This document shows positions 8,966 to 17,202 of a DNA stretch of 64,000 bases, piece after piece. The notes beneath the pieces are model-generated. The model searched no databases and was not told where the DNA came from. It saw only the letters and a list, made by a program, of their open reading frames with translations. This DNA comes from Thermomicrobiales bacterium (GTDB lineage: Bacteria > Chloroflexota > Chloroflexia > Thermomicrobiales > UBA6265): positions 3,967 to 67,966 of the forward strand of contig JAWKPF010000025.1 of assembly GCA_041390825.1 (NCBI GenBank), read 5' to 3'. The first letter of the stretch is position 1; each line of letters opens with the position of its first letter. Position numbers and translations under genes: made by a program.

Positions 8966-10201
8966 GTGAAGCAACGATTCGACGGTTCGATTTTCTTTCC
9001 AATGCAAGCGCCAGATACCGGCGCCGAACTCGAGCGCGGTTCTCATCTGCAGCTCTTGCCGCCATTGAACATGTCCGGCGAGGCTGAGAACGGCGAGCTC
9101 CGTTGGTTCACCACGGGTCCAGTGCAGCTCGAGCTCGGCGGCATCCTCCCCAGTGTCACGGTTGCCTACCGCACCTGGGGAACTCTGAACGAGCATCGGG
9201 ACAACGCGGTTCTCGTCCTGCATGCCCTTACTGGCGACAGCAACGCGGCCAACGACGGCGGCTGGTGGGAACCGTTGATCGGACCCGGCCGAGCCATCGA
9301 CACCGACCGTGCATTCGTCATCTGTTCGAACATCCTTGGCGGCTGTCAGGGCACCACTGGCCCAGCATCGATCGATCCGCTCACCGGCCGGCCGTATGCA
9401 ATGCGCTTTCCGCTTATCACCATCGGCGACATGGTGACCGTCCAGCGGCGTCTCGTGGAGTCGCTCGGCATTCGCGGCCTGATCGCCATTGGCGGTTCGA
9501 TCGGTGGATGCCAGGCGCTGGAGTGGGCGACTCGTCATCCCGAGCTCGTGCGCGCTTCCGTGCCCGTGGCAGCCACAGCCGCACTTGGCCCCCAGGCCAT
9601 CGCGCTCAACGAAGCTGGCCGCCGGGCGATCATGGCCGACCCTGATTGGCGAGGCGGAGAGTACGCCAGTGAAGGGGTGTTTCCCGCTGACGGGCTCGCG
9701 ATTGCGCGTATGATCGCGATGACGCAGTTCCACTCTACAGAGAGCATGGGCGCGCGCTTTGGGCGCAAACCGGCCACCCGCCCCAGCCTGTATCCGTCAT
9801 TTGGCGGCACGTTCGATGTCGAGGGCTACGTCCATTATCACGGCGCCGCGTTGGTGCGCCGGTTCGATGCCAACAGCCATCTCTATCTGACCCGCGCCAT
9901 GGATCTCTATGATCTCTATCGCGATGGCGGCGTCGAAGAATGGCTCGACCGTATTGCCGCGCCGATGTTGCTGCTCGGCATTCGCAGCGATTGGCTCTAC
10001 CCAGCAGCAGGCGTTATCGAGTTGGGCGAGCAGGTCGCCGCGCGGGGGAAGGACGTCGCATACATCGAGCTCGATTCACCCGATGGCCACGATGCCTTTC
10101 TCAAGGAGTGGGAGATGATGACCGACGCCATCGGACCCTTCGTTACTGCTTCGCTCGACCAGCTCGAGCAACCCGAATCTCACGTTGCCCGTCATGGGTG
10201 A
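8966..10201 (+). CDS. metX: Homoserine O-acetyltransferase
   Basis: 411 residues, alpha/beta-hydrolase fold. It acetylates L-homoserine with acetyl-CoA, the first committed step of methionine synthesis by direct sulfhydrylation. The nucleophile is Ser178 in [12 protein letters not shown], with Asp342 (GIRSDWLYP) and His375 (DSPDGHDAF) completing the triad; other family segments include [10 protein letters not shown] and [12 protein letters not shown]. The Cys after GG is unusual, Met being common there. GTG 8966 is the first start after the riboswitch terminator. metY follows 62 nt downstream, and both genes should share SAM control. Confidence 0.93.
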   Translation: MKQRFDGSIFFPMQAPDTGAELERGSHLQLLPPLNMSGEAENGELRWFTTGPVQLELGGILPSVTVAYRTWGTLNEHRDNAVLVLHALTGDSNAANDGGWWEPLIGPGRAIDTDRAFVICSNILGGCQGTTGPASIDPLTGRPYAMRFPLITIGDMVTVQRRLVESLGIRGLIAIGGSIGGCQALEWATRHPELVRASVPVAATAALGPQAIALNEAGRRAIMADPDWRGGEYASEGVFPADGLAIARMIAMTQFHSTESMGARFGRKPATRPSLYPSFGGTFDVEGYVHYHGAALVRRFDANSHLYLTRAMDLYDLYRDGGVEEWLDRIAAPMLLLGIRSDWLYPAAGVIELGEQVAARGKDVAYIELDSPDGHDAFLKEWEMMTDAIGPFVTASLDQLEQPESHVARHG

Positions 10202-10263
10202 GTCGAACGCAACATAGGAACGAGTGCCGGGCGATTGGCGCCCCGGCAGAAAGAGGAGAACGC

Positions 10264-11565
10264 ATGACCGAAACACAACCCGGATTCGAAACCCAGGCGC
10301 TGCATGCCGGCCAGGAGGTCGATCCCACGACCAAATCGCGTGCGGTTCCGATTCACATGACCACCTCGTATGTTTTTGATAGTCCGGAACATGCAGCAAA
10401 TCTGTTCGCGCTCAAGGAATTTGGAAACATCTACACGCGTCTGATGAATCCGACCACCGATGTCTTCGAAAAGCGGATTGCCGCGCTCGAAGGCGGCGCG
10501 GCGGCGCTTGCATTCGCCTCTGGTCAGGCGGCCGAAACCGCGGCCATTCAGAACATCGCCAATGCCGGCGATGAAGTCGTTTCCACCACGAGCCTCTACG
10601 GCGGCACTTATAACCTCTTCCACTACACGCTTCCGAAGATGGGCGTCAAGGTGATCTTCACCGAGCCGAACGCCGCCGCTGTCAAGGCCGCCATCACCGA
10701 CAAGACGAAAGCGGTCTATTCAGAATCCGTCGGCAACCCGGATCTGTTGACTCTCGATATCGAAGCGGTCGCCGACGTGGCCCATGCAGCAGGCATCCCC
10801 CTCATCATCGACAACACGATCCCGACGCCCTATCTGCTGAACCCGCTGGCGCATGGCGCCGACATCGTCGTCCACTCTGCAACGAAGTTCATCGGCGGTC
10901 ATGGTCAGGCGATCGGCGGCGTCCTGATCGATGGCGGCAAGTTCGACTGGGGCGCGTCGGGGCGTTTCCCGGATTTCACGACCCCGGATCCGAGCTACCA
11001 CGGGCTTGTCTACAACGATGTGTTCAGTCCAGCCAACTTCGGCGCAAACATCGCGTACATCATCAAGGCGCGCACACATCTCTTGCGGGACACCGGAGCG
11101 GCGCTCAGCCCGTTCAATGCCTGGCTCTTCATCGCGGGGCTGGAGAGTTTGGCTGTGCGTGTGGAGCGCCACAGCCAGAACGCGCATGCAGTCGCGCGTT
11201 TCCTGACCGAGCATCCGAAGGTGTCCTGGGTCAACTATCCGGGTCTTCCTGGCCATCCCGCGTACAAGACTGCAAGCAAGTACTTCCGCAACGGACTCTA
11301 TGGCGCGATTCTCGGATTTGGCGTGCGCGGCGGCGCCGACGCTGGACGCAAGCTGATCGAGAACGTGAAACTCTTCTCTCACCTTGCGAATATCGGTGAT
11401 TCCAAGTCGCTGATCATCCATCCGGCGTCGACGACGCATTCCCAGCTGACTGAGGAGGAGCAGGCGACCACCGGTGTCTCGCCGGACTACGTTCGCCTTT
11501 CGGTGGGCCTCGAAACCGTCTCCGACATCATCGCGGACCTCGACCAGGCGCTCGCGAAGATCTAG
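10264..11565 (+). CDS. metY: O-acetylhomoserine aminocarboxypropyltransferase (sulfhydrylase)
   Basis: 433 residues, Cys/Met-metabolism PLP-enzyme family. It converts O-acetylhomoserine and sulfide to homocysteine, directly after MetX in the pathway. Lys208 in [11 protein letters not shown] is the PLP-binding lysine; [11 protein letters not shown] and [12 protein letters not shown] are typical family segments. The frame is open well upstream, but ATG 10264 is chosen because AGAGGAG lies just before it and the protein then begins with the usual [11 protein letters not shown]. Cotranscribed with metX, with a strong hairpin just after the stop. Confidence 0.95.
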   Translation: MTETQPGFETQALHAGQEVDPTTKSRAVPIHMTTSYVFDSPEHAANLFALKEFGNIYTRLMNPTTDVFEKRIAALEGGAAALAFASGQAAETAAIQNIANAGDEVVSTTSLYGGTYNLFHYTLPKMGVKVIFTEPNAAAVKAAITDKTKAVYSESVGNPDLLTLDIEAVADVAHAAGIPLIIDNTIPTPYLLNPLAHGADIVVHSATKFIGGHGQAIGGVLIDGGKFDWGASGRFPDFTTPDPSYHGLVYNDVFSPANFGANIAYIIKARTHLLRDTGAALSPFNAWLFIAGLESLAVRVERHSQNAHAVARFLTEHPKVSWVNYPGLPGHPAYKTASKYFRNGLYGAILGFGVRGGADAGRKLIENVKLFSHLANIGDSKSLIIHPASTTHSQLTEEEQATTGVSPDYVRLSVGLETVSDIIADLDQALAKI

Positions 11566-11587
11566 CCGCCGAGATCACAGCGCGAAA

Positions 11588-11618
11588 ACGGCCGGAGCGA
11601 AAACTCCGGCCGTTCGTT
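11588..11618 (+). terminator. Terminator of metXY
   Basis: A perfect 10-bp stem, ACGGCCGGAG (11588-11597) with CTCCGGCCGT (11604-11613), and a CGAAAA loop, followed by TCGTT. It begins 23 nt after the metY stop. The T-run is weak but the stem is very stable. Confidence 0.7.
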
Positions 11619-11717
11619 CAGGTCGGGCAACTGGTTGGTGCGTTCAAATGCGAACGGGACCGACATCCCTGGCGCTATATTGTCGAGCCAGGGACAGAGG
11701 CCGATCGGCCCTGTGCG

Positions 11718-12020
11718 TCAGGACGCGCGCGACTTGGCCTTCGCTGGCCGGAGGAACTCTTCCCGAAACCACTGCGCTTGCCAGGGGATCGCGGCCTTGT
11801 TTCCACTATCGCGAAAGTCGACCAGGTAGAGGGGAATGGTGTACGGCCCTTCCGGGTTGATCTCGACGATCTTCCCGACAGCGCCGTCAAACTTCGCCTC
11901 CGGCGACGTCGTGTAGAGCACGCTGATGCCCCACACACCGCGCTTGTTGTGGCCGCGAGGCATGTGGACCTCGACGGTATCGCCCACGAAATAGCGAGAT
12001 TTGGCAACAGTGTCGGACAT
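11718..12020 (-). CDS. Small protein of unknown function, possible SH3-like barrel
   Basis: 100 residues starting from ATG at 12020. I do not recognise the family. The sequence is well ordered, with alternating hydrophobic strands (RYFVGDTVEVHMP, AVGKIVEINPEGPYTIPLY) and an end resembling WFREEFLRP; GDTVEV plus a later 'REEFL' element recalls small SH3-like barrels such as those in nitrile-hydratase beta chains or KOW-type domains. There is no signal peptide or membrane helix. It is convergent with metY and faces its terminator. Confidence 0.6.
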   Translation of the reverse strand: MSDTVAKSRYFVGDTVEVHMPRGHNKRGVWGISVLYTTSPEAKFDGAVGKIVEINPEGPYTIPLYLVDFRDSGNKAAIPWQAQWFREEFLRPAKAKSRAS

Positions 12021-12112
12021 CGTAGGCTCCTCTGACGTCAGTCGAGCGCCGAAATCGACGACTCCGGCTCCGTGATGCCCGGATTATAACGAAGCGCACT
12101 GTCAGAGAGGGA

Positions 12113-12418
12113 TCAGGAGGTTGCGAACTTCCGTGTGGGTGAGGTTCCGCCAGCAAGCCGTCGCCGCAGACCAGCCAGGCCGCTGGCCTGGGCGCCGGCA
12201 TCCTCGGCAGGATCTGGCGGAAACGACGGCTGCGCGGTGAATGGCCGCCCGAACGGCTTGGTGACGACCAGGCGATCGAGCGCATCCTGCTGGTCGGCTG
12301 TGCGGTGCTCTGCGGCCAGCGCTACTCGTCGTGCATAGAGATCGACGATCCCCCGCTCGATGTTCAGGTTCGCCCAGTTCTGGACGGGTCGATTCTGGTC
12401 AGCCACATCCTGTGACAT
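12113..12418 (-). CDS. Hypothetical small protein
   Basis: About 101 residues from ATG at 12418 (starting MSQDVADQNRPVQNWANLNI). The first half is helix-like (ERGIVDLYARRVALAAEHRT); the second half is rich in Pro and Arg, probably disordered. An in-frame ATG at 12664 would add a low-complexity leader and overlap the divergent aminotransferase, so the shorter form is preferred. A promoter-like pair at 12465-12494 points at this start. No family is recognised and no strong ribosome site is visible. Confidence 0.4.
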   Translation of the reverse strand: MSQDVADQNRPVQNWANLNIERGIVDLYARRVALAAEHRTADQQDALDRLVVTKPFGRPFTAQPSFPPDPAEDAGAQASGLAGLRRRLAGGTSPTRKFATS

Positions 12419-12464
12419 GAGGCACGGTTCCGCCTGATCGGTGACTCGGGATATGCGTGCGTGC

Positions 12465-12494
12465 ATTGTACGTACGCTACCATCCGATTGGCAA
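12465..12494 (-). promoter_or_regulatory. Candidate promoter for the small minus-strand gene
   Basis: On the minus strand TTGCCA (plus 12489-12494) and TACAAT (plus 12465-12470) are separated by 18 nt, close to sigma-70 consensus. Transcription would start ~40 nt before ATG 12418. The region also separates this gene from the divergent aminotransferase. Confidence 0.4.
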
Positions 12495-12662
12495 CTGGCG
12501 ATTTGGTCCACACAATGGCGTGACTGCCGGTCACGTGGTCGTGCGCGACAATTGACGATCATCTCGCACGCCCATATCATCGCGAAGCCTGCTGCGGGAT
12601 GTAACCGATAGGTGGGATTTGGCGCGCCCGAATGGCGCGCAAGTGGAAACGATGTTCCGTTC

Positions 12663-13892
12663 ATGAGTCAGCAGGGCACGAGCCGAGTTGCCAATCACCT
12701 CCGCATGCGTGCGTCGCGCGCGCGCGCGTTCGAGAACTCTCCATGGTCGGAGGCAACGGACCTCATAAGAGACCGGCCAGACGCGATCTACTTCGGCGAC
12801 GGAGCTCCGAACGCCGAGGTTCAGCCGTTCGCGCGACTGCAGGAAGCAGCGGGGCGCGCCTGGTCGGACGCACCCGGGAACCTCGGCTACGGAGAACTGG
12901 CGGGATTCGCGCCGCTGCGTGAACTGATTGCCGAGCGCATGCAGGTGCGGGGGATATGCGCATCGCCCGGCGAGATCATGATCACGAACGGGAGCCAGCA
13001 GGGAATCGACCTGATCGCGCGGCTCATGCTCGATCCCGGCGACTCGATCCTGGTCGAGGGGCCAACGTACATCGGCGCGATGCAGACCTTCGATGCCTAC
13101 GAAGTCGACTACGCAGTGGTTCCCATGGACGATCACGGCATCGACGTGGTCGCGCTCGAAGAACGGCTCGAACGGCTGGAGCGAAAACCGAAATTGCTCT
13201 ACACCATTCCAGCGTTCCAAAACCCAACTGGGGCCTCGATCTCGCTTCAGCGACGTGACGCGCTGCTCGAGCTTGCCGAACGCCGGCATCTTCTGATCAT
13301 CGAAGACGACCCCTACGGCGAGCTTTGGTATGACCAACCGCCGGTCCCCGCGCTCCGCGCCGATCACCCCTCGGTTGTCTATCTCGGATCCTTCTCGAAG
13401 ACGATCGCGCCCGGTCTGCGCGTCGGCTGGATGGTGCCACCGCCGGACATGCTGGATCTTCTCCTCATGGCCAAGGAAGGCGCCGACATCCACAGCAACC
13501 GAATCGCGACGCGCACGGTGTATCACGCTGCGGACGGATTTCTCGATCAGCATGTCGCTGGCCTGCGCGATTTCTACGGCGCTCGCCGCAACGTTCTCCT
13601 GGAAGGTCTGCAGGCCTCCATGCCGTCAGAGATCGAATGGAACGTTCCCGGCGGCGGCTTTTTCCTCTGGATTCGCCTGCCAGAAAACGTATCGGCCAAT
13701 CAATTGCTGATCACCGCCGCCCAACACGATGTGGCGTATCTGCCAGGTTCCTGGTTCTATCCGTTGGGAGACGTCCAATACAACGAGCTTCGGCTGAGTT
13801 TCTCGTCCCTGCCAGTCGATCGCATTCGGCTGGGCGCGCAGCGGCTCGGAGAAGCGGCGCATGACTTTCTTCGCAATGAAGAGTGCAACTGA
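12663..13892 (+). CDS. PLP-dependent aminotransferase, class I/II (2-aminoadipate aminotransferase/MocR-like)
   Basis: 409 residues from ATG 12663. Fold-type I aminotransferase: LGYGELAGFAPLRELIAERM near the start, TNGSQQGIDLIARL for the phosphate region, YTIPAFQNPTG, IIEDDPYGELWY with the PLP-ring Asp, and Lys246 in GSFSKTIAPGLRVGW as the Schiff-base lysine. It matches the LysN/ARO8-like group (2-aminoadipate, aromatic or branched-chain amino acids). There is no N-terminal GntR DNA-binding domain, so it is an enzyme rather than a MocR regulator. A GTG at 12612 is an alternative start. Substrate not determined. Confidence 0.88.
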   Translation: MSQQGTSRVANHLRMRASRARAFENSPWSEATDLIRDRPDAIYFGDGAPNAEVQPFARLQEAAGRAWSDAPGNLGYGELAGFAPLRELIAERMQVRGICASPGEIMITNGSQQGIDLIARLMLDPGDSILVEGPTYIGAMQTFDAYEVDYAVVPMDDHGIDVVALEERLERLERKPKLLYTIPAFQNPTGASISLQRRDALLELAERRHLLIIEDDPYGELWYDQPPVPALRADHPSVVYLGSFSKTIAPGLRVGWMVPPPDMLDLLLMAKEGADIHSNRIATRTVYHAADGFLDQHVAGLRDFYGARRNVLLEGLQASMPSEIEWNVPGGGFFLWIRLPENVSANQLLITAAQHDVAYLPGSWFYPLGDVQYNELRLSFSSLPVDRIRLGAQRLGEAAHDFLRNEECN

Positions 13893-14018
13893 ACGCGTTT
13901 GAGAAACGTGTCCTGAGTCAGGTGGTGATCGGATCGCACAAAGATGGGACGCCCGCGCTGCGATGGCAGCGTCGTGGCGCCCCTCGTTTGGTTGCAGTCG
14001 GTGCTCGGAGACGCGGCG

Positions 14019-14552
14019 CTAGAAAACGATCAAGCTCCGCACGTCGTGCCCTTCGAGCTTCTTGCGCCCATTGAGCTCGCTGAGCTCGATGAGCACGCAC
14101 ACCCCGACGAGTTCCGCGTCGAGACGCTCGACCAGGTTGATCGCGGCCCGAATGGTGCCGCCGGTTGCCAGCAGGTCATCCACGATGACCACGCGCTGAC
14201 CGGGCTTGATGGCGTCGGAATGGATCTCGACCGTGTTGACGCCGTATTCCAGCTCGTAGTCTTCCTGCAGGGTATTGCCAGGGAGCCGACCCACCTTGCG
14301 CACGGTCACCAGGCCGGCGCCGAGGGTATATGCCATCGGAGCGCCAAAGACGAATCCGCGGCTCTCGATCGAAACAATGTGATCGACCGACTCATAGGGC
14401 GCTGCCATCAGATCGACCGCCGCCTTGAAATACGGACCGTCTGCTATCAGCGGTGTGATGTCCCGATAGAGAATGCCGGGTTTCGGGAAGTTCGGAATCG
14501 AGCGAATCTTCGCTTCCAGATCGTCGATCGTTGGCGTTCCGCCCTGGCTCAT
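14019..14552 (-). CDS. apt: Adenine phosphoribosyltransferase
   Basis: 177 residues. It makes AMP from adenine and PRPP (purine salvage). The PRPP-binding loop VVIVDDLLATGGT is at residues 121-133; the N-terminus (IRSIPNFPKPGILYRDITPL) and IESRGFVFGAPMAY are textbook family segments. ATG 14552 is preferred because GAGGGAAA lies just upstream; the frame is open for another 46 codons but without family resemblance. It stands alone between the aminotransferase and an ABC-ATPase remnant. Confidence 0.95.
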   Translation of the reverse strand: MSQGGTPTIDDLEAKIRSIPNFPKPGILYRDITPLIADGPYFKAAVDLMAAPYESVDHIVSIESRGFVFGAPMAYTLGAGLVTVRKVGRLPGNTLQEDYELEYGVNTVEIHSDAIKPGQRVVIVDDLLATGGTIRAAINLVERLDAELVGVCVLIELSELNGRKKLEGHDVRSLIVF

Positions 14553-14699
14553 TGATTTCCCTCGATAGTGCGAAATCGTCCACGCCTCACCGCGCGGATT
14601 TGGGAGTGTAGCCCAGGACAGGATGGCTTGGGGCGCACCTTCGTCGCACCGCCTCGCGCGACGCTCCTCAACTACACCCCGGAAGCTCATGAAACTCGA

Positions 14700-14840
14700 T
14701 CAGCCGATCTCCGCTTCTGCCGCTTCGAGCACGATGATAGTGGCTGCATGCCGAATCGTGCTGAGTCGCTGGGTCGCGATCAGGTCGGTGTGCCCCTCGA
14801 TCTCATGTTCGAAGGCAGAGAAGCTGCCGTCGACGATCGC
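14700..14840 (-). pseudogene. Decayed C-terminal fragment of an ABC exporter ATPase
   Basis: The minus-strand frame ending near 14700 reads EHEIEGHTDLIATQRLSTIR then HAATIIVLEAAEAE, very close to the H-loop end of ABC exporter ATPases (typical IAQRLSTIRHADRIIVLE). In the next frame the sequence goes on DRLIEFHELPG, like the family's 'GRIVEFGTHDELL', so there is a frameshift and then a stop. Upstream, a region where DEATSALD is expected is unrecognisable, and no P-loop is found. The 14553-14969 stretch holds nothing else I can identify. Confidence 0.45.
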
Positions 14841-14969
14841 GAGCTGCACGGCCGCGCGGACAGAGGGCCGGATTCCTTGCCAACGTGCCATCCCGGTGGT
14901 ACCGTCGGTGCGCCCCGGCTGCGCGGTGGAGCGCACAGGGCACGTTCGTCGAACTAGAGGTCAGGGTCC

Positions 14970-15887
14970 ATGGCGTTTCCAATCAAACGGCGCACCATTG
15001 TGCGAGGAGTCGCGGCGCTGCCATTTGCGCTGCTTTCGGTCAGATACAAGATCAAGCGCGCCCTCGCGCAGGACGACGTCACTCCCGCTGATATCACCCA
15101 GCTGACCGTGCTGGCGGCAGGGCTCGATTCGCGCGAACCGGACCAGCCGGAAAACGCTGACGTTTTCATGATCGCCAGGATCGACGTCCCGAACGCGACC
15201 GTCCGCGCGGTGAGCGTGCCGCGCGATCTGTATGTCAGCATTCCTGGCTTCGGATACGACAAGATCACCCGCACCTACGACTTTGGCTCGAAAGCACACA
15301 ACTCCGAGTTCAAGTACGGCGCGCAGACCATGATCGACACAGTTGCCGAGAACTTCGGCATCACTGCAGACGCCGTCGTGGCCACCACGTTTTCGGGGTT
15401 CGAGGAGATCATCGACGCTGTCGGTGGCATCGACGTGGAAAACCCGTACGATCTCTACGACGGTGAGTTTCCGACCCCCGACTACGGCATCAAGGAGATC
15501 TTTTTCCCAGCGGGAACCATCCACCTCGACGGCCTGAATGCACTCGACTACGTGCGTACCCGGCATCAGGACGCCGACACCGGTCGAGTCATGCGTCAGC
15601 ACCTCGTCTTGCTCGCGATGCTCAGCAAGGTCACGTCCGACGAGTTCCGCGACCAATTGCCAACGTTGGTCGAGGACTACCGCAAGGTCGTGCGCAACAA
15701 TCTGGGACAATCCCGCCGGCTGGCATTGGCGCTCGCCGCCCCGTCGTTCACGGCGGAATCGATTTCGTTCACCGATCTGGATAGTTTCGTTTGGGGCGAT
15801 ACCACCAGCGAAGGGATGTGGATCTACTCCGGAGACTGGTCCCAGATTCCGGGCTATGTGCAGGGATTCTTGAATGGCGACATCTGA
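14970..15887 (+). CDS. LytR-CpsA-Psr (LCP) family protein
   Basis: 305 residues. LCP proteins transfer undecaprenyl-linked glycopolymers to peptidoglycan at the outer face of the membrane. An N-terminal export segment (KRRTIVRGVAALPFALLSV) could be a signal or membrane anchor; its twin Arg makes a Tat signal possible. The LCP core follows: ENADVFMIARID, AVSVPRDLYVSIPGFGYDKI, VGGIDVENPYDLYD, LDGLNALDYVRTRHQDAD and GRVMRQHLVLLAML. The conserved Asp/Arg residues that bind pyrophosphate are visible in these blocks. Its last 14 nt overlap the tyrS start. Confidence 0.9.
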   Translation: MAFPIKRRTIVRGVAALPFALLSVRYKIKRALAQDDVTPADITQLTVLAAGLDSREPDQPENADVFMIARIDVPNATVRAVSVPRDLYVSIPGFGYDKITRTYDFGSKAHNSEFKYGAQTMIDTVAENFGITADAVVATTFSGFEEIIDAVGGIDVENPYDLYDGEFPTPDYGIKEIFFPAGTIHLDGLNALDYVRTRHQDADTGRVMRQHLVLLAMLSKVTSDEFRDQLPTLVEDYRKVVRNNLGQSRRLALALAAPSFTAESISFTDLDSFVWGDTTSEGMWIYSGDWSQIPGYVQGFLNGDI

Positions 15888-17193
15888 CGTTTCGACCGCA
15901 TCGCACACGCGTGACGCCGCCGTTCAGGCGCGGCTCGCTGGGGAAAACCCGGTTGATTACCTGCGCCGCCGAGGCTACGTGCAAGACATCTCGAATGAAG
16001 CCGGGCTACGGGCGCTTTTCGAGCGGGAGACCGTCACTGCCTACATCGGATTCGACCCAACCGCGCCTTCACTGCATGTGGGACACCAGATTGGCATCAT
16101 GATGCTGGCTGTGCTCCAGCGCTTCGGGCATCGTCCGATTGCGCTGGGCGGCGGCGGCACTGCTCTGGTTGGCGATCCATCGGGCAAGACCTCGACTCGT
16201 GTGCTGCTCACCGAGGAGTCGATTCGTTCGAACCTCAAGAGCATCCTGCCACAGTTCGATCGATTTCTCGACTTCCGGGGCGACCGCTTTGGCGACAATC
16301 CCGCCGCGCTCCTCATGAACAACGCCGACTGGTTGCTCAAACTCGAGTACATCCCGTTCCTTCGTGACATCGGGAGGCATTTCTCGGTCAACGAGATGCT
16401 GGCCGCTGAGACCTACAAGGTGCGTGTCGAGTCGGGCGCGGGGTTGAACTTCGTCGAGTTCAACTACCGCATCGTGCAGGCATACGACTTTCTGCATCTT
16501 TTCCAAACCGTTGGCTGCCGTCTGCAAATGGGTGGCTCGGACCAATGGGGCAACATCGTGGCGGGAACCGACCTGGTTCGCAGGGTCGAGTCAGGGGAAG
16601 CCTACGCCCTGGTCAGCCCGTTGCTCACGACGGCCAGTGGGCAAAAGATGGGCAAGAGCGAAGGCAACTCGGTCTGGCTGGACGGGTCGATGACCTCTCC
16701 GTATGACTTCTACCAGTACTGGGTGAATGTCGACGACGCCGATGTGGAGCGATTGCTCAAGCTCTACACCTTCGTCCCGGATGAAGAGATCGCCGCGATC
16801 ACCGCTGGAGACGGGGAGGCACTCCGGCCGGCCAAGCAGTTGCTTGCCCGTGAGGTGACGGCGCTGACGCATGGCGAGGCTGCCGCCAGTGAGGCCGCCG
16901 CGGCGGCAGCGGCGCTGTTCTCATCGGATTCCTCGATCGAAGCGCGCATGGCCGATCCCAACATCCCTTCGGTCACGCTTCCGGCTGAGGAGATGCCGAT
17001 CGCCGAGCTTTTCGTACGGGCTGGGATGACTGCCTCGCGCGGCGAAGCCCGCAGGCTCGCTCAGCAGGGCGGCCTCTCGATCGACGGCGTCCGGGTGGAC
17101 GATGTCGATCAGCCGGCGCCCTCAGAGCGCGAGGCCATCTTGCTCCAGGTTGGCAAGAAGCGGTTCAAACGAGTCGATTTTCGAGCAGGCTAG
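15874..17193 (+). CDS. tyrS: Tyrosyl-tRNA synthetase
   Basis: 439 residues, class Ic synthetase charging tRNA-Tyr. HVGH (residues 68-71, in DPTAPSLHVGHQIG) and KMGKS (258-262) are the two ATP-binding signatures; GGSDQWGNI is the tyrosine-site block. A C-terminal S4-like RNA-binding domain (FVRAGMTASRGEARRLAQQG) ends the protein. ATG 15874 lies inside the end of the LCP gene, so the two are translationally coupled; no T-box leader is possible between them. Confidence 0.96.
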   Translation: MATSDVSTASHTRDAAVQARLAGENPVDYLRRRGYVQDISNEAGLRALFERETVTAYIGFDPTAPSLHVGHQIGIMMLAVLQRFGHRPIALGGGGTALVGDPSGKTSTRVLLTEESIRSNLKSILPQFDRFLDFRGDRFGDNPAALLMNNADWLLKLEYIPFLRDIGRHFSVNEMLAAETYKVRVESGAGLNFVEFNYRIVQAYDFLHLFQTVGCRLQMGGSDQWGNIVAGTDLVRRVESGEAYALVSPLLTTASGQKMGKSEGNSVWLDGSMTSPYDFYQYWVNVDDADVERLLKLYTFVPDEEIAAITAGDGEALRPAKQLLAREVTALTHGEAAASEAAAAAAALFSSDSSIEARMADPNIPSVTLPAEEMPIAELFVRAGMTASRGEARRLAQQGGLSIDGVRVDDVDQPAPSEREAILLQVGKKRFKRVDFRAG

Positions 17194-17202
17194 CGATCGT
17201 CG

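Noticed and set aside
9940..10263. An open frame that joins the metX end to metY
   Set aside because: The frame is metX in another phase without family similarity; metY has its own ribosome site and ATG at 10264.
15840..15874. A T-box leader for tyrS
   Set aside because: tyrS starts inside the LCP gene, leaving no room for a leader; no specifier or T-box sequence is visible.
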